NCBI GenBank assembly: GCA_012031265.1
Contig: JAAUTY010000008.1
Location: 39,899-103,898, forward strand
DNA: 64,000 nucleotides
From: Spirulinaceae cyanobacterium SM2_1_0
Lineage (GTDB): Bacteria; Cyanobacteriota; Cyanobacteriia; Cyanobacteriales; Spirulinaceae
Direction of reading: 5' to 3'
Below the pieces are notes generated by a model. The model had not been told where the DNA came from. It made no database searches and saw only the letters and a program-made list of their open reading frames with translations. Positions 8,732-18,009 of this stretch are shown piece by piece. Numbering within the stretch: position 1 is the stretch's first letter; each line of letters begins with the position of its first letter. The position numbers and the translations under genes are program-made.

Positions 8732-9832
8732 ATGTCTACTCTCCAGCTCAAAAGTCTACGCAAACAATTTGCGCCTGATGTGATTCCGGTCAAGGATGTC
8801 AACTTGACGGTTGAGGATGGCGAATTTTTGACTCTGCTCGGCCCGTCGGGCTGTGGCAAATCGACGCTGTTGCGTTTGATTGCCGGACTCGAGCAGCCCA
8901 CTGCTGGCGAAGTTCGACTCGGCGACCAGAATCTGAATCGCGTCGCGCCGGGCGATCGCAACATGGCGATGGTGTTCCAGAGCTACGCCCTCTATCCTCA
9001 CATGACCGTTGCGGAGAATATCGCCACGGCACTGAAGCTCCGCGATGTTCCGAAAGCGGAAATCCAACAGCGAGTCGGCAGTGTCTCGGAAAAGCTGGCG
9101 ATCACGCACCTGCGCGATCGCAAACCCAGCAAACTCTCCGGCGGTCAGCGGCAACGGGTCGCTCTAGCTCGTGCCCTGGTGCGGGAACCAGCGGTCTTTT
9201 TGCTGGATGAGCCGCTGAGCAACCTGGACGCGCTACTACGCGAGCAGGTGCGCGAGGACTTGAAGCAATTGTTTGAAGAACAACAGAAGCCAGTCGTCTA
9301 TGTCACCCACGACCAGACTGAGGCAATGACCCTCTCAAGCAAGGTGGCGGTGCTCCTAGATGGTGTCGTACAGCAATTGGCTGAGCCGAGCTTGATCTAC
9401 ACCCAGCCCGCCAATCGCTTTGTTGCCAGCTTCGTCGGTAGCCCGCAGATGAATCTGCTGACGCTGAAGTGCGAGGGCGATCGCGCCCAGCTCGGCCCCG
9501 TTGGCTTACCCCTACCGACCGGCATTGGCTCACCCTCGACTGTGATCTTCGGCCTCCGTCCTGAAGCGATCCGGCTAGCGCAAGCGGGGGACAGCCTCAA
9601 GATACCGGGTCAAGTCTTCCTGGTCGAAAACTTTGGACGTGAGCAACTGCTGAGCGTCCGGGTGGAGAATTCTGACCTGAAGCTGCGGGCATTGATCCCG
9701 CCGGATCAGCACTGGGAGCGCGATCGCCTCGAGCTAACCTGGACGCCGGAACAGAGCCACTGGTTTGATCCGCAGAATGAACAGCGCCTCGAAACGAGCA
9801 GTGCAGCACAACCCGCTCATTCAAGTCTTTAG
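8732..9832 (+). CDS. Carbohydrate ABC transporter ATP-binding protein, MalK/UgpC type
   Basis: The 366-residue ATPase has Walker A GPSGCGKST (~37-45), signature LSGGQRQRVALARAL, Walker B VFLLDEPLSNLDALL and the switch His in YVTHDQTEAMTL. The C-terminal third is the TOBE/OB regulatory region of MalK-type subunits (FVGSPQMNLLTL and later). It powers the importer encoded just upstream. The 170-bp gap before it contains the decayed CTAG repeat and may hold a separate promoter, so the ATPase might also serve other permeases, such as the orphan one at 47258. Confidence 0.95.
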   Translation: MSTLQLKSLRKQFAPDVIPVKDVNLTVEDGEFLTLLGPSGCGKSTLLRLIAGLEQPTAGEVRLGDQNLNRVAPGDRNMAMVFQSYALYPHMTVAENIATALKLRDVPKAEIQQRVGSVSEKLAITHLRDRKPSKLSGGQRQRVALARALVREPAVFLLDEPLSNLDALLREQVREDLKQLFEEQQKPVVYVTHDQTEAMTLSSKVAVLLDGVVQQLAEPSLIYTQPANRFVASFVGSPQMNLLTLKCEGDRAQLGPVGLPLPTGIGSPSTVIFGLRPEAIRLAQAGDSLKIPGQVFLVENFGREQLLSVRVENSDLKLRALIPPDQHWERDRLELTWTPEQSHWFDPQNEQRLETSSAAQPAHSSL

Positions 9833-9930
9833 AACCCTGGTCGCTGAGCCGAGGATGGCGGGTGCGCCCTGCCGAACTGTCAGGTACATTGAAATTCATC
9901 CTTCTGACTTCTGATTGCGGCCCTTTGACT

Positions 9931-11010
9931 TCACTTGGGTTTATAGATGCGACCAAGGCGACGGTCGGTCTGAATCTCAACCACCAAGTTGGTGAGCAGG
10001 GAATTCTGCGTCAGCGGCGTGATGAATAGCTCGGGATGCAGTGCTTTCCAAAAATATTCCACAAAGGCATCAAGCTCCGCGTCGCTCATGCCACTCCGGC
10101 CCTGAGCGATCGCCCAGTGTTCCGCTTGCAGCCGCCATGGCTTGCTGAGGCGATAGTCACACAATTGCAAAACGGCGAGGCGATCGAGGCGATGCCAGAG
10201 CGGCACATACTCCAGCAAGCGTTCGTTGCAGTCGCGCGCAAAAGCTCGATCCGCGTCGCTGACAATCGGGTCAGGGGCTTGGTCAAAGACCCGCTCATCC
10301 ATAACCGGCCGCACGCCGACGAACCAACCCTCAAACAGCACCACATCCACCGAATCGACAATCTCCGGCTGTGCCTTGTCCCCAGACCCACCGCAAGCGG
10401 ATTTATTGAAGCGGGGCATGATCGCGGGTTTGCGGCGATGGGCTTGACGGAGATTGTCCAACAATTCGATGCCGATGGCGACATCGTGGGTTCCCGGCGG
10501 CCCGCGCCAGCGCAGACGTGGATCAGTCTGCTGGAGCCGTTGGCGCTCGACATAAGACTTGTAGAGGTCGTCGAGGGAAAAATTGACGCTGCGATCGCCC
10601 AGCGCTTCCAAAATATAGGACAGCACCGTCGCCAGGGTTGTTTTACCTGTTCCCTGGCCGCCCAAAATTCCCTGAACCACTGGGCGGCCGAGTTGCTCTC
10701 GCTCCGCCACCAGCTCGAGGGCCAGCGGCAACCAAAACCGCCAAAGGGTCAACAGCAGACTATCGGTGTCATGCAGCCCGAACTGGTTCCCACAGAGTTC
10801 GAGAATGTCAGCGCATAGATTTTGAAAATGTTGCGATCGCACTGCTAACTGTTCACGACCATTCACGGCTGTCAACCCAAAAGCCACCGCATCAGACTGC
10901 GACAACTCAAAAGCGAGCAACGACTCATACTCCTCTGCTGTCGGTGCGGCCCCGGCTGCCCAGCACTGTAGGATTGCTAATCTCGGCTCCAACTCAGATA
11001 CCGCACTCAT
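9931..11010 (-). CDS. D-glycerate 3-kinase, plant/cyanobacterial type
   Basis: The 359-residue P-loop kinase has Walker A GGQGTGKTT at 117-125. It then shows NFSLDDLYKSYVERQRL, the acidic/aromatic stretch RWRGPPGTHDVAIGIELL and FEGWFVGVRP. This order is that of the GLYK family, related to uridine/pantothenate kinases and unrelated to bacterial GlxK. It phosphorylates D-glycerate to 3-phosphoglycerate, the last step of the photorespiratory cycle. It is transcribed towards the sugar importer (convergent) and appears to be a single gene. The last residues RLGRIYKPK are also typical. Confidence 0.92.
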   Translation of the reverse strand: MSAVSELEPRLAILQCWAAGAAPTAEEYESLLAFELSQSDAVAFGLTAVNGREQLAVRSQHFQNLCADILELCGNQFGLHDTDSLLLTLWRFWLPLALELVAEREQLGRPVVQGILGGQGTGKTTLATVLSYILEALGDRSVNFSLDDLYKSYVERQRLQQTDPRLRWRGPPGTHDVAIGIELLDNLRQAHRRKPAIMPRFNKSACGGSGDKAQPEIVDSVDVVLFEGWFVGVRPVMDERVFDQAPDPIVSDADRAFARDCNERLLEYVPLWHRLDRLAVLQLCDYRLSKPWRLQAEHWAIAQGRSGMSDAELDAFVEYFWKALHPELFITPLTQNSLLTNLVVEIQTDRRLGRIYKPK

Positions 11011-11071
11011 TGGCTTCTGCTCCCAGTCTTGCCTAGCCTTGCATTGTACGGTCTGAGGCTGCCCACGCGCT

Positions 11072-11422
11072 TCAGGAATTCAACTTGAATGCCTCGAGAA
11101 ATAAGCCGTAAGTAGTGCCAATCTTGAGCGCATTCAGCACATCCAATGTGAATGTTCGCTGCATCGCCATTTCTCCCCGCAGCAAGCGCCGACTGCCATA
11201 GATGAAGCGACTCACGGCTTCGCAGGCGAGTAGCACCACTGCCGCCGCTGTCACGTCCCAGATTGTTGCCTGACCGGTCGCGCTCGGAATCGCACTAGCC
11301 AGAAAAAAGCCCGCTAGCAAGCCAATGATAATCAACGACAGCCGCCGCCAGGGATTGGTGATGAGGTTTTGGAGAGTGGCGATCGCACCGCTTGTGAGGC
11401 TATTCAGCCGTGTATTCTGCAT
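11072..11422 (-). CDS. ycf20: Ycf20-like protein (DUF565)
   Basis: The 116-residue protein has the family opening TRLNSLTSGA, then NPWRRLSLIIIGLLAGFFLAS and a second hydrophobic segment ending in ACEAVSRFIYGS. This gives two membrane helices with a conserved loop. The C-terminal FTLDVLNALKIGTTYGLFLEAFKLN is the other conserved block. Ycf20 is conserved in cyanobacteria and plastids. Plant homologues affect non-photochemical quenching, but the biochemical role is open. It lies upstream of glycerate kinase on the same strand with a 61-bp gap. Confidence 0.88.
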   Translation of the reverse strand: MQNTRLNSLTSGAIATLQNLITNPWRRLSLIIIGLLAGFFLASAIPSATGQATIWDVTAAAVVLLACEAVSRFIYGSRRLLRGEMAMQRTFTLDVLNALKIGTTYGLFLEAFKLNS

Positions 11423-11530
11423 AGGTCTAAGTAACGAAAAACGCTCAAGCCATGACCCCAGTGTGGCACTGAACGCTAATCGTGAACCAAACGCATATCA
11501 AAATACGAGCCTTGGTTGGTGAGGATTCCG

Positions 11531-11566
11531 ATCCCCCTCCACAAGGGAGCAGAGGGGGATTTTTTA
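11531..11566 (+). terminator. Intrinsic terminator facing plus, without a plus-strand gene upstream
   Basis: ATCCCCCTC (11531-11539) pairs with GAGGGGGAT (11552-11560) and is followed by six T residues up to 11565. On the plus strand this is a textbook intrinsic terminator. Both flanking genes run on the minus strand, where the hairpin is preceded rather than followed by the T run. Either an unrecognised plus-strand RNA ends here, or the hairpin is a stray repeat. Confidence 0.6.
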
Positions 11567-11648
11567 GCTGCTGTACGCCTTTTCAGACGGTGCGATCGCC
11601 CGCAGGGAGGTTTGTGGGGTGATCAGCATCTATTAACGTCAGCGATCG

Positions 11649-14045
11649 CTAACCAACGGGCTGTAACTGGCGATCGCCGACCGCTAGCGACTGCATGACA
11701 ACCTTGCCGTCATCATCGACATCGATCGTGATCGTCTGACCGGCTTCAGTCTCGCCAGCGAGGATCGCTTCTGCTAAACGATCTTCAAGTAGACGAGCGA
11801 TCGCTCGGCGCAGTGGTCGCGCGCCATATTGGCGGTCGTAACCCTGGCTGACTACTAGCTCCTTGAAGGCAACTCCGATCTCGAGCTGGAGATTACGGTC
11901 ATGGGCGAGGCGATCGCACACTTCGTCCAGCATCAACTCCGCGATCGCCGCTACTTCTACCTGGCTCAACTGCCGGAAGACGATGATCTCATCAACGCGA
12001 TTGAGAAACTCTGGTCGGAAGTGCTGCTTGAGATCGTCCTGTACCTGAGCTTGCAAGCGCTGGTATTGAACATCCGTGGCTGAGTCCAGCTCGAAGCCAA
12101 GACCATGCCCTCCTTTGGCGATCGCCCGCGAGCCAAGATTCGAGGTCATCACGATCAGCGTATTGCTGAAATTGACCTGTCGCCCCTGACCGTCAGTCAA
12201 GCGACCGTCATCGAGTAGTTGCAGCAGCAGATTGAAGACATCCGGGTGAGCCTTTTCGATTTCGTCGAAGAGAATGACAGCATAGGGTCGGCGGCGTACC
12301 GCTTCTGTCAACTGACCGCCCTCGTCGTAGCCGATATAGCCCGGCGGCGAGCCGATCAGCTTCGCGACCGACTGCGGCTCCATAAACTCGGACATATCCA
12401 GCCGGATCAGTGCCTCCTCGGAGCCGAAGAGATGGGCAGCGAGTGCTTTGGTCAATTCCGTCTTGCCCACACCGGTCGGGCCGGAGAAAATGAAGCTCGC
12501 CAGCGGTCGTTGGGGGTCGTGTAAGCCGACACGGGTACGGCGTACAGCCCGCGCCACAGCCCGCACAGCCTCTTCCTGTCCGACTAGGCGCTCGTGCAGT
12601 TGTGCTTCTAAATGCAGCAGCAACTCAGATTCGGGCTGGGTGAGCTTTGTCACCGGCACGCCTGTCCAACTGGCGACGATCTGGGCGACTTCTTCGGTTG
12701 TGACGGTGGGTTCTGTGCCGCTGGTCGCAACCGTTGTCACCTCAGTCTCCAGACCAGGATGCTTCTGGTGCAGTGAGTGCCGCACCCGCACGCGCGAACC
12801 GGCTTCGTCAATCAGATCGATCGCCTTGTCCGGGAGCTGGCGGTCAGGGATGTATTGCTGCGAAAGCTTGGCAGCGGCTTCCAGAGCAGCGTCAGTAATG
12901 GTGACGCGGTGATGCTCAGCATAGCGCGATCGCAGCCCGCGCAGGATGGCGATCGTCTCAGCCACCGTCGGCTCATCGACGAGGACAGTCTGAAAGCGGC
13001 GCTCCAGAGCGGCATCAGCTTCGATGTGCTGGCGGTATTCGTCCAGGGTCGTCGTGCCCAGACATTGCAGTTCGCCCCGCGCCAGTGCTGGTTTGAGCAG
13101 ATTCGCAGCATCGACATTGCCGCCCAGTGCCCCAGCCCCTACCAGTGTATGAATTTCATCAATCACCAGGATGATGTTGCCGGCCTGACGCACTTCCTCG
13201 ACGACCGCTTTCAAGCGTTCCTCAAATTCGCCCCGGAAGCGGCTTCCTGCTAGGAGTGCCCCCATGTCAAGGCTGATGACCTGGCGATCGCGCATTGGTT
13301 CTGGGACATCACCAGCGACGATGCGTTGGGCGAGGCCTTCGGCGATCGCGCTTTTACCAACGCCGGGTTCACCGATCAGCACGGGGTTGTTTTTGGTGCG
13401 GCGACCGAGGATCTGTAGCACGCGCTGGACTTCAAGATCGCGGCCAATGGTCGGATCAAGTTCGCGGCGCGCTGCTTTTTCGGTCAGGTTAGTGCTGAAC
13501 TCGGCGAGGCGCGGGCGACGGTTGCCAAGACCACCGCCAAAGGGCGATCGCCCTTCTGGGTTGGCACCGGTCATCGCCACCGCCGCAAAATCGGTCTCGA
13601 GGTCGGTCTCAGTCTCGCTGAGGTGTTGCAGTAGCTCGGTGCGTAGCTCAGCGAGATCAACGCCAAACTGATCCAGGATTTTGGCGGCGACGCTGTCTTG
13701 TTTTTGGGTGATCGCCAGCAGCAAATGTTCAGGATTGATATAAGCGTGTCCGCACTGACGGGCTTCGCTGAAGGCTTGCTCGAAGATTTGCTTCGCCTTG
13801 GGGGTGAAGGGAATGTTGGTAACGGCGAGACCCGGCCCGCGGCCGACCCATTCGTCGATGACAGCGCGTGTTGCTTCTAGGGTCAAGCCAGCTGCTTGGA
13901 GAAGCTGGGCCGCGACCGTCTGCTCTGTGCCCAGCAGACCCAAGAGGAGTTGCTCGGTGCCGACGAGGTTATGACCAGAGCGGCGTGCTTCCTCTTGGGC
14001 GCGCATGACAGCGGCGATCGCGGTATCGACAAAATACTCAAACAT
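11649..14045 (-). CDS. ClpC-like AAA+ unfoldase lacking the UVR/M domain
   Basis: The protein has 798 residues in the order Clp-N double repeat (1-145), AAA1 with Walker A GEPGVGKS (225-232) and DEIHT (296-300), AAA2 with Walker [11 protein letters not shown] (521-530) and [10 protein letters not shown] (593-602). The loop GGHGLGF (645-651) occupies the place of the ClpP-docking loop, so it may feed ClpP. Cyanobacterial ClpC proteins are usually near 820-840 residues. Here only ~27 residues (421-447) separate DEAGSRVR from the AAA1 small domain, where ClpC normally carries a ~70-residue stretch with the UVR coiled coil that binds adaptors. It also has EPQSV instead of the usual ERHTV after MSEFM. 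I therefore read it as a divergent second ClpC, probably not the essential one. ClpB is excluded because the long ClpB propeller is absent too. Confidence 0.85.
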   Translation of the reverse strand: MFEYFVDTAIAAVMRAQEEARRSGHNLVGTEQLLLGLLGTEQTVAAQLLQAAGLTLEATRAVIDEWVGRGPGLAVTNIPFTPKAKQIFEQAFSEARQCGHAYINPEHLLLAITQKQDSVAAKILDQFGVDLAELRTELLQHLSETETDLETDFAAVAMTGANPEGRSPFGGGLGNRRPRLAEFSTNLTEKAARRELDPTIGRDLEVQRVLQILGRRTKNNPVLIGEPGVGKSAIAEGLAQRIVAGDVPEPMRDRQVISLDMGALLAGSRFRGEFEERLKAVVEEVRQAGNIILVIDEIHTLVGAGALGGNVDAANLLKPALARGELQCLGTTTLDEYRQHIEADAALERRFQTVLVDEPTVAETIAILRGLRSRYAEHHRVTITDAALEAAAKLSQQYIPDRQLPDKAIDLIDEAGSRVRVRHSLHQKHPGLETEVTTVATSGTEPTVTTEEVAQIVASWTGVPVTKLTQPESELLLHLEAQLHERLVGQEEAVRAVARAVRRTRVGLHDPQRPLASFIFSGPTGVGKTELTKALAAHLFGSEEALIRLDMSEFMEPQSVAKLIGSPPGYIGYDEGGQLTEAVRRRPYAVILFDEIEKAHPDVFNLLLQLLDDGRLTDGQGRQVNFSNTLIVMTSNLGSRAIAKGGHGLGFELDSATDVQYQRLQAQVQDDLKQHFRPEFLNRVDEIIVFRQLSQVEVAAIAELMLDEVCDRLAHDRNLQLEIGVAFKELVVSQGYDRQYGARPLRRAIARLLEDRLAEAILAGETEAGQTITIDVDDDGKVVMQSLAVGDRQLQPVG

Positions 14046-14351
14046 AGCGGAGAAAAGAGCGCTGTGGGTATGCTGTTGACTTCTGTCCTCACCTTAACGA
14101 TTCAGGATGGGCGGCGCGCAGTCAGGATAACCGTAATGCTGAAGCAACGCGGGCAAATCGCGGCGAGCGGCGATCGCTATCACCTTCAGTTGGTGTCGGT
14201 CGTGGGCGCGGAAAGGCGATACCCCTCACGAGGATTTCCGCATCGGTTCACAGCGATCACGGATAGAGATCGGCGCGGTTTTCTGGGGATCCACGGATGA
14301 TAGTAGGCAACAAAGCAACGCCGACATTTACCGCTAGGACACCCGGAAACT
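14046..14351. other. Divergent promoter region
   Basis: This 306-bp gap separates the minus-strand clpC-like gene from the plus-strand gene at 14352. It should hold promoters for both. I see no clear boxes, no RNA gene and no repeat beyond one HIP1-like core. Confidence 0.5.
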
Positions 14352-14777
14352 ATGATGGCTAACTTCGACCACACCCCCCCTGAGCGCAATCACCTCGTTA
14401 AACTCGCCCCAAAGGACAGCAACCGCGCCCTGTCTCGCTTGTTCAAGAACGAACTCCATCCCCGCCGCATCGTAGTGATCAAAACGCGCTACACCCAAGG
14501 CACCTTTCGGCTGCTGCTGGAGTCGGTGGAGCGCGTTGAGCCAGACGAAATCTTCCAGCACCTCCGCAGCGTGCTCAGCAAGGCGAATATCAAGTCCATC
14601 AAGCGTTTGAAGGTCTACACTCGGCGCATCGGCTGTGAGCAGGTGGAGTGGATTCGTGTCCTTGACCTACGGGCACAAAATCAACTCCAACTCATCGAAT
14701 CGCCGCAAGCGATCGAAGCGATCAATTTTCTCAAGAAGGTTGAATTTCCGTCCCGCAAAGCTACGGTGCCTTGCTAA
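14352..14777 (+). CDS. Conserved-looking protein of unknown function, 141 residues
   Basis: I do not recognise the family. The protein is soluble and rich in Lys, Arg and Leu, with alternating beta/alpha character: PRRIVVIKTRYTQGTFRLLL, then a helical stretch DEIFQHLRSVLSKANIKSIK, then RLKVYTRRIGCEQVEWIRVL. The basic charge would suit nucleic-acid binding, but this is a guess. Two adjacent ATG codons (14352, 14355) give the start. Codon use is like that of the neighbours. It stands alone between a divergent promoter gap and a convergent methyltransferase gene. Confidence 0.7.
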   Translation: MMANFDHTPPERNHLVKLAPKDSNRALSRLFKNELHPRRIVVIKTRYTQGTFRLLLESVERVEPDEIFQHLRSVLSKANIKSIKRLKVYTRRIGCEQVEWIRVLDLRAQNQLQLIESPQAIEAINFLKKVEFPSRKATVPC

Positions 14778-14975
14778 TCACGCGTTTATTTCGCCGCTCG
14801 CTTGTGAGCCAGCAGACTTGAGCGTGAATCTCGAAGCAACACATCAGAATTTCTGTGCCGCGATCGCACCGATGCAAACAATAGCTTGAATCGCTCAGAT
14901 TGTCTCGCAGCGCCGCCGATCGACTCCGGCCATAGAGTGTGGCTTCACTCAAGCACCACTATTTCACAAGCACCA

Positions 14976-15758
14976 CTATTTCACTCGACAAAGATAGTAA
15001 AGCCAGAGATCAGTGTTGGTGGTTAGCTCGTCGGCTGTGAGCCGTCGCCCGGTCTGCCAAGCATAAACCTCAGTATCAGTGAAGTAGGGTTCTAGCTGTT
15101 GGAGCTGAGCCGTGGGGCGGATGTAGTAGGTTTGGAGACGGAAATTGTGAGATTCATCCCTGACGATGGCATATTCTGCCGTGCTTAGCTTTTGGTGAGA
15201 TAGTGTTGGGTTGCAGAGCCACAAAAGCGTGGTCATGACGAGATTGACATAGGTGTTGAGGGGATTGAGGCGGAGCTGTTGTCGGTAGTCGAAGGTGCTG
15301 GCGATGCCCTGGAGATTGTGACTGGAAAAATAGAAGTAACCGCCGGGTTTGCTGACGCGATGGATGGTTTGCAAAATTTGTTGGCGATCGCCATGAGAAA
15401 CATAATCCAGACCATTGAAGCTGAACAAAATAAAGTCAAAGTGGTTGTCAGCAAACCGGGTCAAGGTGCGAGCATCGCCAATTTCGAGCGAGACCGAGAG
15501 AGCCGCGTGGGGAAACCGTCGCTGACAAGCGGCAATCATTGCCGCCGAATAGTCAATGCCAACATATTCCTGCGCCAAGCGGGCAAAGTGCTGGGTTGTG
15601 CGCCCGCCGCCTACCCCGATGTCGAGCATTTTCAGCTGAGGCAAGGTGTCGCGAAAGCGCTCAAGAATGACCTGCTCGGCGGGCTGGAGTTGCTTCAGTT
15701 GCTGATAGTGCCGCACGATGCCGGGTGCGGTGTAAACACTTTGATTGTGATTGCTCAT
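14976..15758 (-). CDS. Class I SAM-dependent methyltransferase
   Basis: The Rossmann methyltransferase has motif I MLDIGVGGGRTTQHFA, motif II YVGIDYSAAMI and the acidic motif around DFILFSFNGLDYV. The post-motif region HRVSKPGGYFYFSSHNLQG resembles UbiE/Methyltransf_11 enzymes. The substrate is not predictable. I place the start at ATG 15758 (MSNHNQSVY), giving 260 residues. The frame extends 24 codons upstream to another ATG at 15830, but those residues show no fold. The base composition is a little richer in A/T than in the neighbouring genes. Confidence 0.85.
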   Translation of the reverse strand: MSNHNQSVYTAPGIVRHYQQLKQLQPAEQVILERFRDTLPQLKMLDIGVGGGRTTQHFARLAQEYVGIDYSAAMIAACQRRFPHAALSVSLEIGDARTLTRFADNHFDFILFSFNGLDYVSHGDRQQILQTIHRVSKPGGYFYFSSHNLQGIASTFDYRQQLRLNPLNTYVNLVMTTLLWLCNPTLSHQKLSTAEYAIVRDESHNFRLQTYYIRPTAQLQQLEPYFTDTEVYAWQTGRRLTADELTTNTDLWLYYLCRVK

Positions 15759-16164
15759 GGCGATCGCCAAGGGTCGGTCAGGCGTCATCGAGGTGAACAT
15801 TAAGGCTTCATCGAACCGCATCATCAACAATCTGATGATTATCGTGGAATATGGTAGCGCGACGGATTTCGACGGGCAGATTTACTACCTACCGCTTTAA
15901 AATCTACTGGACGAATTTTTGCTCAAATTTCAGTGACTTCAACGGGGAGCGTCCCAGACTGGCAGTCTGGTGCTTTTATGGAACAGGCTTTGCCAACACC
16001 CTAAATTCTTTGGAGGTGATAGTAGCAACCGGCTCGAAACACAATCCGGCGGCGTGGCATACTAGTCGGCATCTTATTTGTTTGCATGTCCCGATGTCTT
16101 CGCCGCCTGTGAGGCAGTAACTATGGCGAACCGATGAAGCCATCGTCTGCAAGCTTGACGACCA
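15759..16164. other. Gene-free stretch with a 17-bp palindrome
   Basis: Between the prenyl synthase stop and the methyltransferase start there is no convincing ORF. At 15954-15970 lies the perfect palindrome CCAGACTG-G-CAGTCTGG, followed by TGCTTTT. It could be an operator, a repeat remnant or a weak terminator; I cannot decide. The stretch is A/T-richer than its surroundings. Confidence 0.5.
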
Positions 16165-17136
16165 TTAGTAAACGCGGCTGAGTTGATAATCCGTGAGATC
16201 CGCCAAAACCTGGCGACAGTGCGAAGGCTTGAGGCGAGTGAGTTGGCTCCGGGCCAACTTGGCGTGGGTAGCCGCCAGATCACGGGCCCGTTGGATACCA
16301 TTGCTCGCCTTGATCAGGGCAAGAGCCTTTTCGAGGTCGTCAGTCTGGGAGAATTCCCGCTCAATCAGGGGGCGCAGTGCCGGTTGCTCTTCCAAGGCAT
16401 ACAAGGCGGGAGCGGTCAGGTTACCGCTGGCTAAGTCCGATCCGGCTGGCTTGCCCAACACTTCGCTGGAGGCGGTGAAGTCGAGAATGTCGTCCACAAT
16501 CTGGAAGGCTAAGCCAAAATGGCGGCCATAATTGTACAGATCCTCAGCCAGCTCTGGGCTGACCCCGCTGAGGACGCCAGCCGCTTTGGCACTGTTGGCA
16601 ATGAGCGAGGCTGTTTTGTAATAGCTCTTCTCTAGATAAGCCGCCATCGACAAGCTCGGATCGAAGGCATTCAGCCCTTGGCGGATCTCACCTTCCGCGA
16701 AGTCGCGAATGACTTCCGAGAGCAGTTTGACCACCGTTAGGTTGTCGAGATTTGCCAAATACCAGGACGACTGCGCAAAGAGGAAGTCACCGGCTAGTAC
16801 CGCGATGCGGTTGCCAAATAAGCTGTTGACGGTCGCGACGCTGCGTCTGACTTCGGACTCGTCTACAACGTCATCGTGAACTAAGCTAGCCGTATGAATC
16901 ATCTCGGCAATCTCAGCGAGACGACGGTGGCGTGGCGTGATGTCTTGGTCGAGCATCGTGCCGCGTGAGACCAGGAGCACGATCGCCGGGCGCAAGCGCT
17001 TCCCGCCAGCTCCGAAGAGGTGTTCGGCGGCGGCACTCAGAATCGGATGGCGAGCACCAATCAACTGTCGCAGATTACTCGCGAGCAAGTCGAGGTCGGC
17101 ATCAATGGGAGCGAAAAGTGAAGTTACTGAGGTCAT
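16165..17136 (-). CDS. sds: All-trans polyprenyl (solanesyl-type) diphosphate synthase
   Basis: The 323-residue trans-isoprenyl synthase has the GGKRLRP motif (44-50), the first Asp-rich motif DDVVD (88-92) and the second DDILD (215-219). In cyanobacteria this enzyme makes the C45 side chain of plastoquinone from IPP and an allylic primer. The residues in front of the first Asp motif are small/aliphatic (TASLVH), which fits long-chain products, but chain length is inference. It lies downstream of murI on the same strand, the standard cyanobacterial order, but with an unusually long 873-bp gap that carries a plus-strand small gene. Confidence 0.93.
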   Translation of the reverse strand: MTSVTSLFAPIDADLDLLASNLRQLIGARHPILSAAAEHLFGAGGKRLRPAIVLLVSRGTMLDQDITPRHRRLAEIAEMIHTASLVHDDVVDESEVRRSVATVNSLFGNRIAVLAGDFLFAQSSWYLANLDNLTVVKLLSEVIRDFAEGEIRQGLNAFDPSLSMAAYLEKSYYKTASLIANSAKAAGVLSGVSPELAEDLYNYGRHFGLAFQIVDDILDFTASSEVLGKPAGSDLASGNLTAPALYALEEQPALRPLIEREFSQTDDLEKALALIKASNGIQRARDLAATHAKLARSQLTRLKPSHCRQVLADLTDYQLSRVY

Positions 17137-17804
17137 CGGTGAGTCCAGCAGGACGCGATGGTTAAGAAAGTTTACATATACTTTAATTTATTTTAAGTCA
17201 ACGGTTGAGGGTTGAGGGACTGTTTCGCCAAATTGCTGTCTACCCGGCTGGGATCAACCGAACCGTGACTGTAAATGCCGGTGAATAAACTCGATCACAA
17301 CCTTCCGGCCGCAGGAATCCTGTGTTAATCTTTAATTAAGGGTAGCCAAAATCTTCGGGTGCGGTTTGCACGTGAGATGAGGCTGTAAAGATGAGGTTTT
17401 CTCTCGCCCAACATCAATCCAGAATGCTTCGGAATGATTGCGATCTCCGATGGTTCTCGTCAGCTTTTGGTTTGATGTTTTGAGTGCAGTGCTCAAATTG
17501 CTTTGGCTGCGAGTCTGCCGGTTTGACTCCTTGTTGCCATTAGCGTGCTGCTCGTGTTGCAAGGCTGATGCTTGCGACCTGCTCCTAGCACTCTGCGTCT
17601 CGACGTGCAGAAGCTCGGAGAGGTTTTGTGTTGCCTAGTTGCGGGCGGTAGGTGAAGGGGCAATTTTTGAACCTTGGGCATCTAGAACAGTATTGCTGGA
17701 TTGCTCTGGATCGTCTGCCTCTGGCTGGTGTTGCTCTTGGTGCTGGCTCGCAAAACTGAATTTTAGCTTGTTGTCCACTCTATGTCCCTGGGAGGTGCGT
17801 GCTG
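17137..17804. other. murI-sds intergenic region, 5' part
   Basis: About 670 bp with no protein-length ORF that looks real. The plus strand is strikingly rich in T and G with many TGC/TTG triplets, unlike coding DNA nearby. ATTAA-rich sequence at 17322-17340 could supply promoters. If the small gene at 17805 has its own transcript it must start within this stretch, possibly with a long 5' leader. Confidence 0.5.
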
Positions 17805-17903
17805 ATGGTTGTCCTGTTCCTAGCAGCGGGCTATCTCTTGCTGGTTTACGCGCTGCTTGCGTTCGCTGAGCGAACCTCGAAGGTGACTCGCACTTCGCGC
17901 TGA
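17805..17903 (+). CDS. Predicted 32-residue single-pass membrane protein
   Basis: This small ORF starts at ATG 17805 and is preceded by a strong ribosome binding site GGGAGG (17790-17795) at a spacing of 9. The product starts MVVLFLAAGYLLLVYALL, a clean membrane helix of ~21 residues, and ends with a polar basic tail (ERTSKVTRTSR). A textbook intrinsic terminator on the same strand begins 70 bp after the stop. I do not recognise it as any known photosystem or b6f small subunit (PsbI, J, K, M, T, X; PetG, L, M, N; PsaM). It lies antisense to the direction of the flanking genes murI and sds. The existence of the gene is inferred from signals, not from homology. Confidence 0.5.
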   Translation: MVVLFLAAGYLLLVYALLAFAERTSKVTRTSR

Positions 17904-17972
17904 TTACGGCTTGTGTGATCGCCCGCATGTTTAATCTTGCTTTGAGTTAAAGCCCTGAAAATCGATATTGCG

Positions 17973-18005
17973 ACGCTGTTTGGAGTCTCCAGGCAGCGTT
18001 TTTTT
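17973..18005 (+). terminator. Intrinsic terminator on the plus strand
   Basis: ACGCTG (17973-17978) pairs with CAGCGT (17994-17999), an inner TGG pairs with CCA, and seven T residues follow up to 18005. It ends a plus-strand transcript, most simply the small gene at 17805. It is in the wrong orientation for murI, which ends at 18010 on the other strand. Confidence 0.8.
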
Positions 18006-18009
18006 GTGC

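Noticed and set aside
17635..17928. 97-residue minus-strand frame between murI and sds
   Set aside because: Low-complexity Ser/Gln/Ala composition, no fold, and it lies opposite the better supported small gene and terminator on the plus strand.
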